This document shows positions 62,937 through 64,000 of a stretch of DNA of 64,000 nucleotides, in pieces; position 1 is the first letter of the stretch, and each line of letters begins with the position of its first letter. The DNA comes from Perilla frutescens (lineage: Eukaryota; Streptophyta; Magnoliopsida; Lamiales; Lamiaceae). The position numbers were made by a program, and so were the translations under genes. The stretch covers positions 43,840,506 through 43,904,505 of the forward strand of contig BRKX01000014.1 in assembly GCA_026008535.1 (NCBI GenBank). The letters are read 5' to 3'. The notes under the pieces are model-generated. The model did no database searches, was not told where the DNA came from, and was given only the letters and a program-made list of their open reading frames with translations.

Positions 62937-64000
62937 ATGAGAGCTAACAAATTTGATCCATCTTTGCCTAGTTCTATTGTATCTCTTTTGCAGGAATTCA
63001 AGGATGTGTTTTTCGAAGAGATGCCACCGGGTTTGCTACCAATTAGAGGAATCGAGCACCAAATTGATTTCGTACCCGGTGCCACATTGCCAAACCGACC
63101 GGCCTATCGGAGCAACCCTGAGGAGACAAAGGAGCTAGAATGTCAAATACAAGAGCTGTTGGAGAAAGGACAAGTGAGGGAGAGTTTGAGTCCATGTGCG
63201 AGTCCAGTTTTGCTCGTACCGAAGAAGGATTTGTCTCTACGGATGTGTGTTGACTACCGAGCCGTTAACAACATTACGGTAAAGTATCGATACCCCATTC
63301 CCCGTTTAGATGATATGTTAGATGAATTACATGGTACATGCATATTTTCTAAGATAGACTTAAGAAGTGGGTACCATCAAATTCGCATTAAAGAAGGGGA
63401 TGAGTGGAAAATGGTATTCATTACAAAACTAGGATTGTATGGATGGTTAGTTATGCCATTTGGGTTGACAAATGCTCCTAGTACATTTATGCGTCTTATG
63501 AATCATGTTTTGCGTGCCTTTATAGGTAGATTTTTTGTGGTTTATTTTGATGACATATTGATTTATAGTAAGAATCAAGATGACCATGTTGAGCATTTGA
63601 AATTTGTTTTGCAAGCTTTGAGGAAAGAACTATTGTATGCTAACCTAAAGAAATGCACCTTTTGTACGGATAAGTTTGTGTTTCTTGGTTTTGTTGTTAG
63701 TGCAGATGGAGTACAGGTGGACGAAGAGAAGGTTCGCGCCATCCAAGAATGGTCGACGCCAATAAGTGTATGAGAGGTTCGAAGTTTTCATAGGCTTACG
63801 AGCTTCTATCGGCGTTTTGTCCCACACTTCAGTAGTATTGCAGCACTTATGACTGAAGTGATCAAGAAGAATGTGGATTTCCATTGGGGAGAAGTGCAAG
63901 AAAAAGCATTTCGGACGCTTAAGGAGAAATTGACACATCCACCGGTACTATCTCTTCCAAACTTTTCTAAAACTTTTGAGATAGAATGTGATGCTTCTAG
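62937..64000 (+). pseudogene. Element L reverse transcriptase and start of RNase H (cut by window end)
   Basis: Open from 62937 to 63773: FDPSLPSSIVSLLQEFKDVF, SPCASPVLLVPKKDLSLRMC, KIDLRSGYHQIRIKEGDEWK, MPFGLTNAPSTFMRLMNHVL, the catalytic YFDDILIYS and FLGFVVSADGVQVDEEKVRA. A TGA at 63771-63773 (after STPISV) is followed in the same frame by EVRSFHRLTSFYRRFVPHFS and the beginning of RNase H (FEIECDAS). RT copies the element RNA into DNA; the rest lies beyond the window. Confidence 0.88.

Larger units (their letters stand above)
58600..64000 (+). mobile_element. Element L: B-family Ty3/gypsy element, plus strand, runs off the window
   Basis: 5' LTR (58600-59424), primer site, leader, gag (split by solo LTR M), zinc knuckle, protease, RT and the start of RNase H, cut by the window end. 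Inserted in gag of element K; the five bases before it are GGATG. It is the best-preserved B-family copy here, yet it has many stops in gag and two in pol. Confidence 0.9.

Overview
This window looks like repeat-rich, gene-poor nuclear DNA of a flowering plant, probably a eudicot; the species cannot be named from sequence. Everything recognisable is transposable-element DNA: Ty3/gypsy elements with tRNA-iMet primer sites, two Athila-like Ty3/gypsy elements (one with a tRNA-Asp primer site), Ty1/copia remnants and a CACTA (En/Spm) transposase remnant. I found no host protein gene, rRNA, tRNA gene or CRISPR array.

Layout, left to right. 1-5918: element 1, a minus-strand LTR element with 2.4-kb LTRs and an empty 1.8-kb interior, inserted in the 3' LTR of element B. 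5919-14569: element B, a minus-strand Ty3/gypsy element with gag, protease, RT, RNase H and integrase, all broken; its protease-RT linker is split by element A (8994-11558, target duplication TTTGT). 14570-36133: element C, a Ty1/copia element (integrase end, RT, RNase H, 3' LTR); B sits in its integrase and D sits in its 3' LTR. 17687-35435: element D, Athila-like (target duplication ACGGG), with gag, protease, RT-RNase H, integrase and an Athila-type second ORF. Element E (24590-30565, target duplication GGAGA) splits the integrase of D. 36134-39257: the oldest layer, made of a decayed B-family LTR (N), a copia RNase H scrap (O), and a CACTA transposase (H) interrupted by an E-like LTR (G).

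39258-47090: element I, a minus-strand Ty3/gypsy element whose 5' LTR is cut and joined to the gag of element J (to 49234), a B-family element. 49235-58599: element K, a minus-strand Athila-like element without RT or integrase. Its 3' LTR is split by a complete solo LTR of the same family in the opposite orientation (50011-52003, target duplication AAAAG). 58600-64000: element L, a plus-strand B-family copy that runs off the window and is interrupted by an I-family solo LTR, M (60175-61209, target duplication AGAAT).

Target-site duplications, where both ends are visible, fix the order: C before B and D, B before A and element 1, D before E, K before J, L and the solo LTR, L before M. LTR divergence counted by eye agrees (D about 3%, E about 2%, A about 10%). 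Three observations deserve a check. In E, I, G and M a GTAAGT donor lies in the LTR, and in E and I an acceptor lies just before the first ORF. A conserved GPxTRxRAK-type end of Pol is encoded inside the LTRs of several families. In element E an unidentified in-frame coding segment replaces RT and RNase H.
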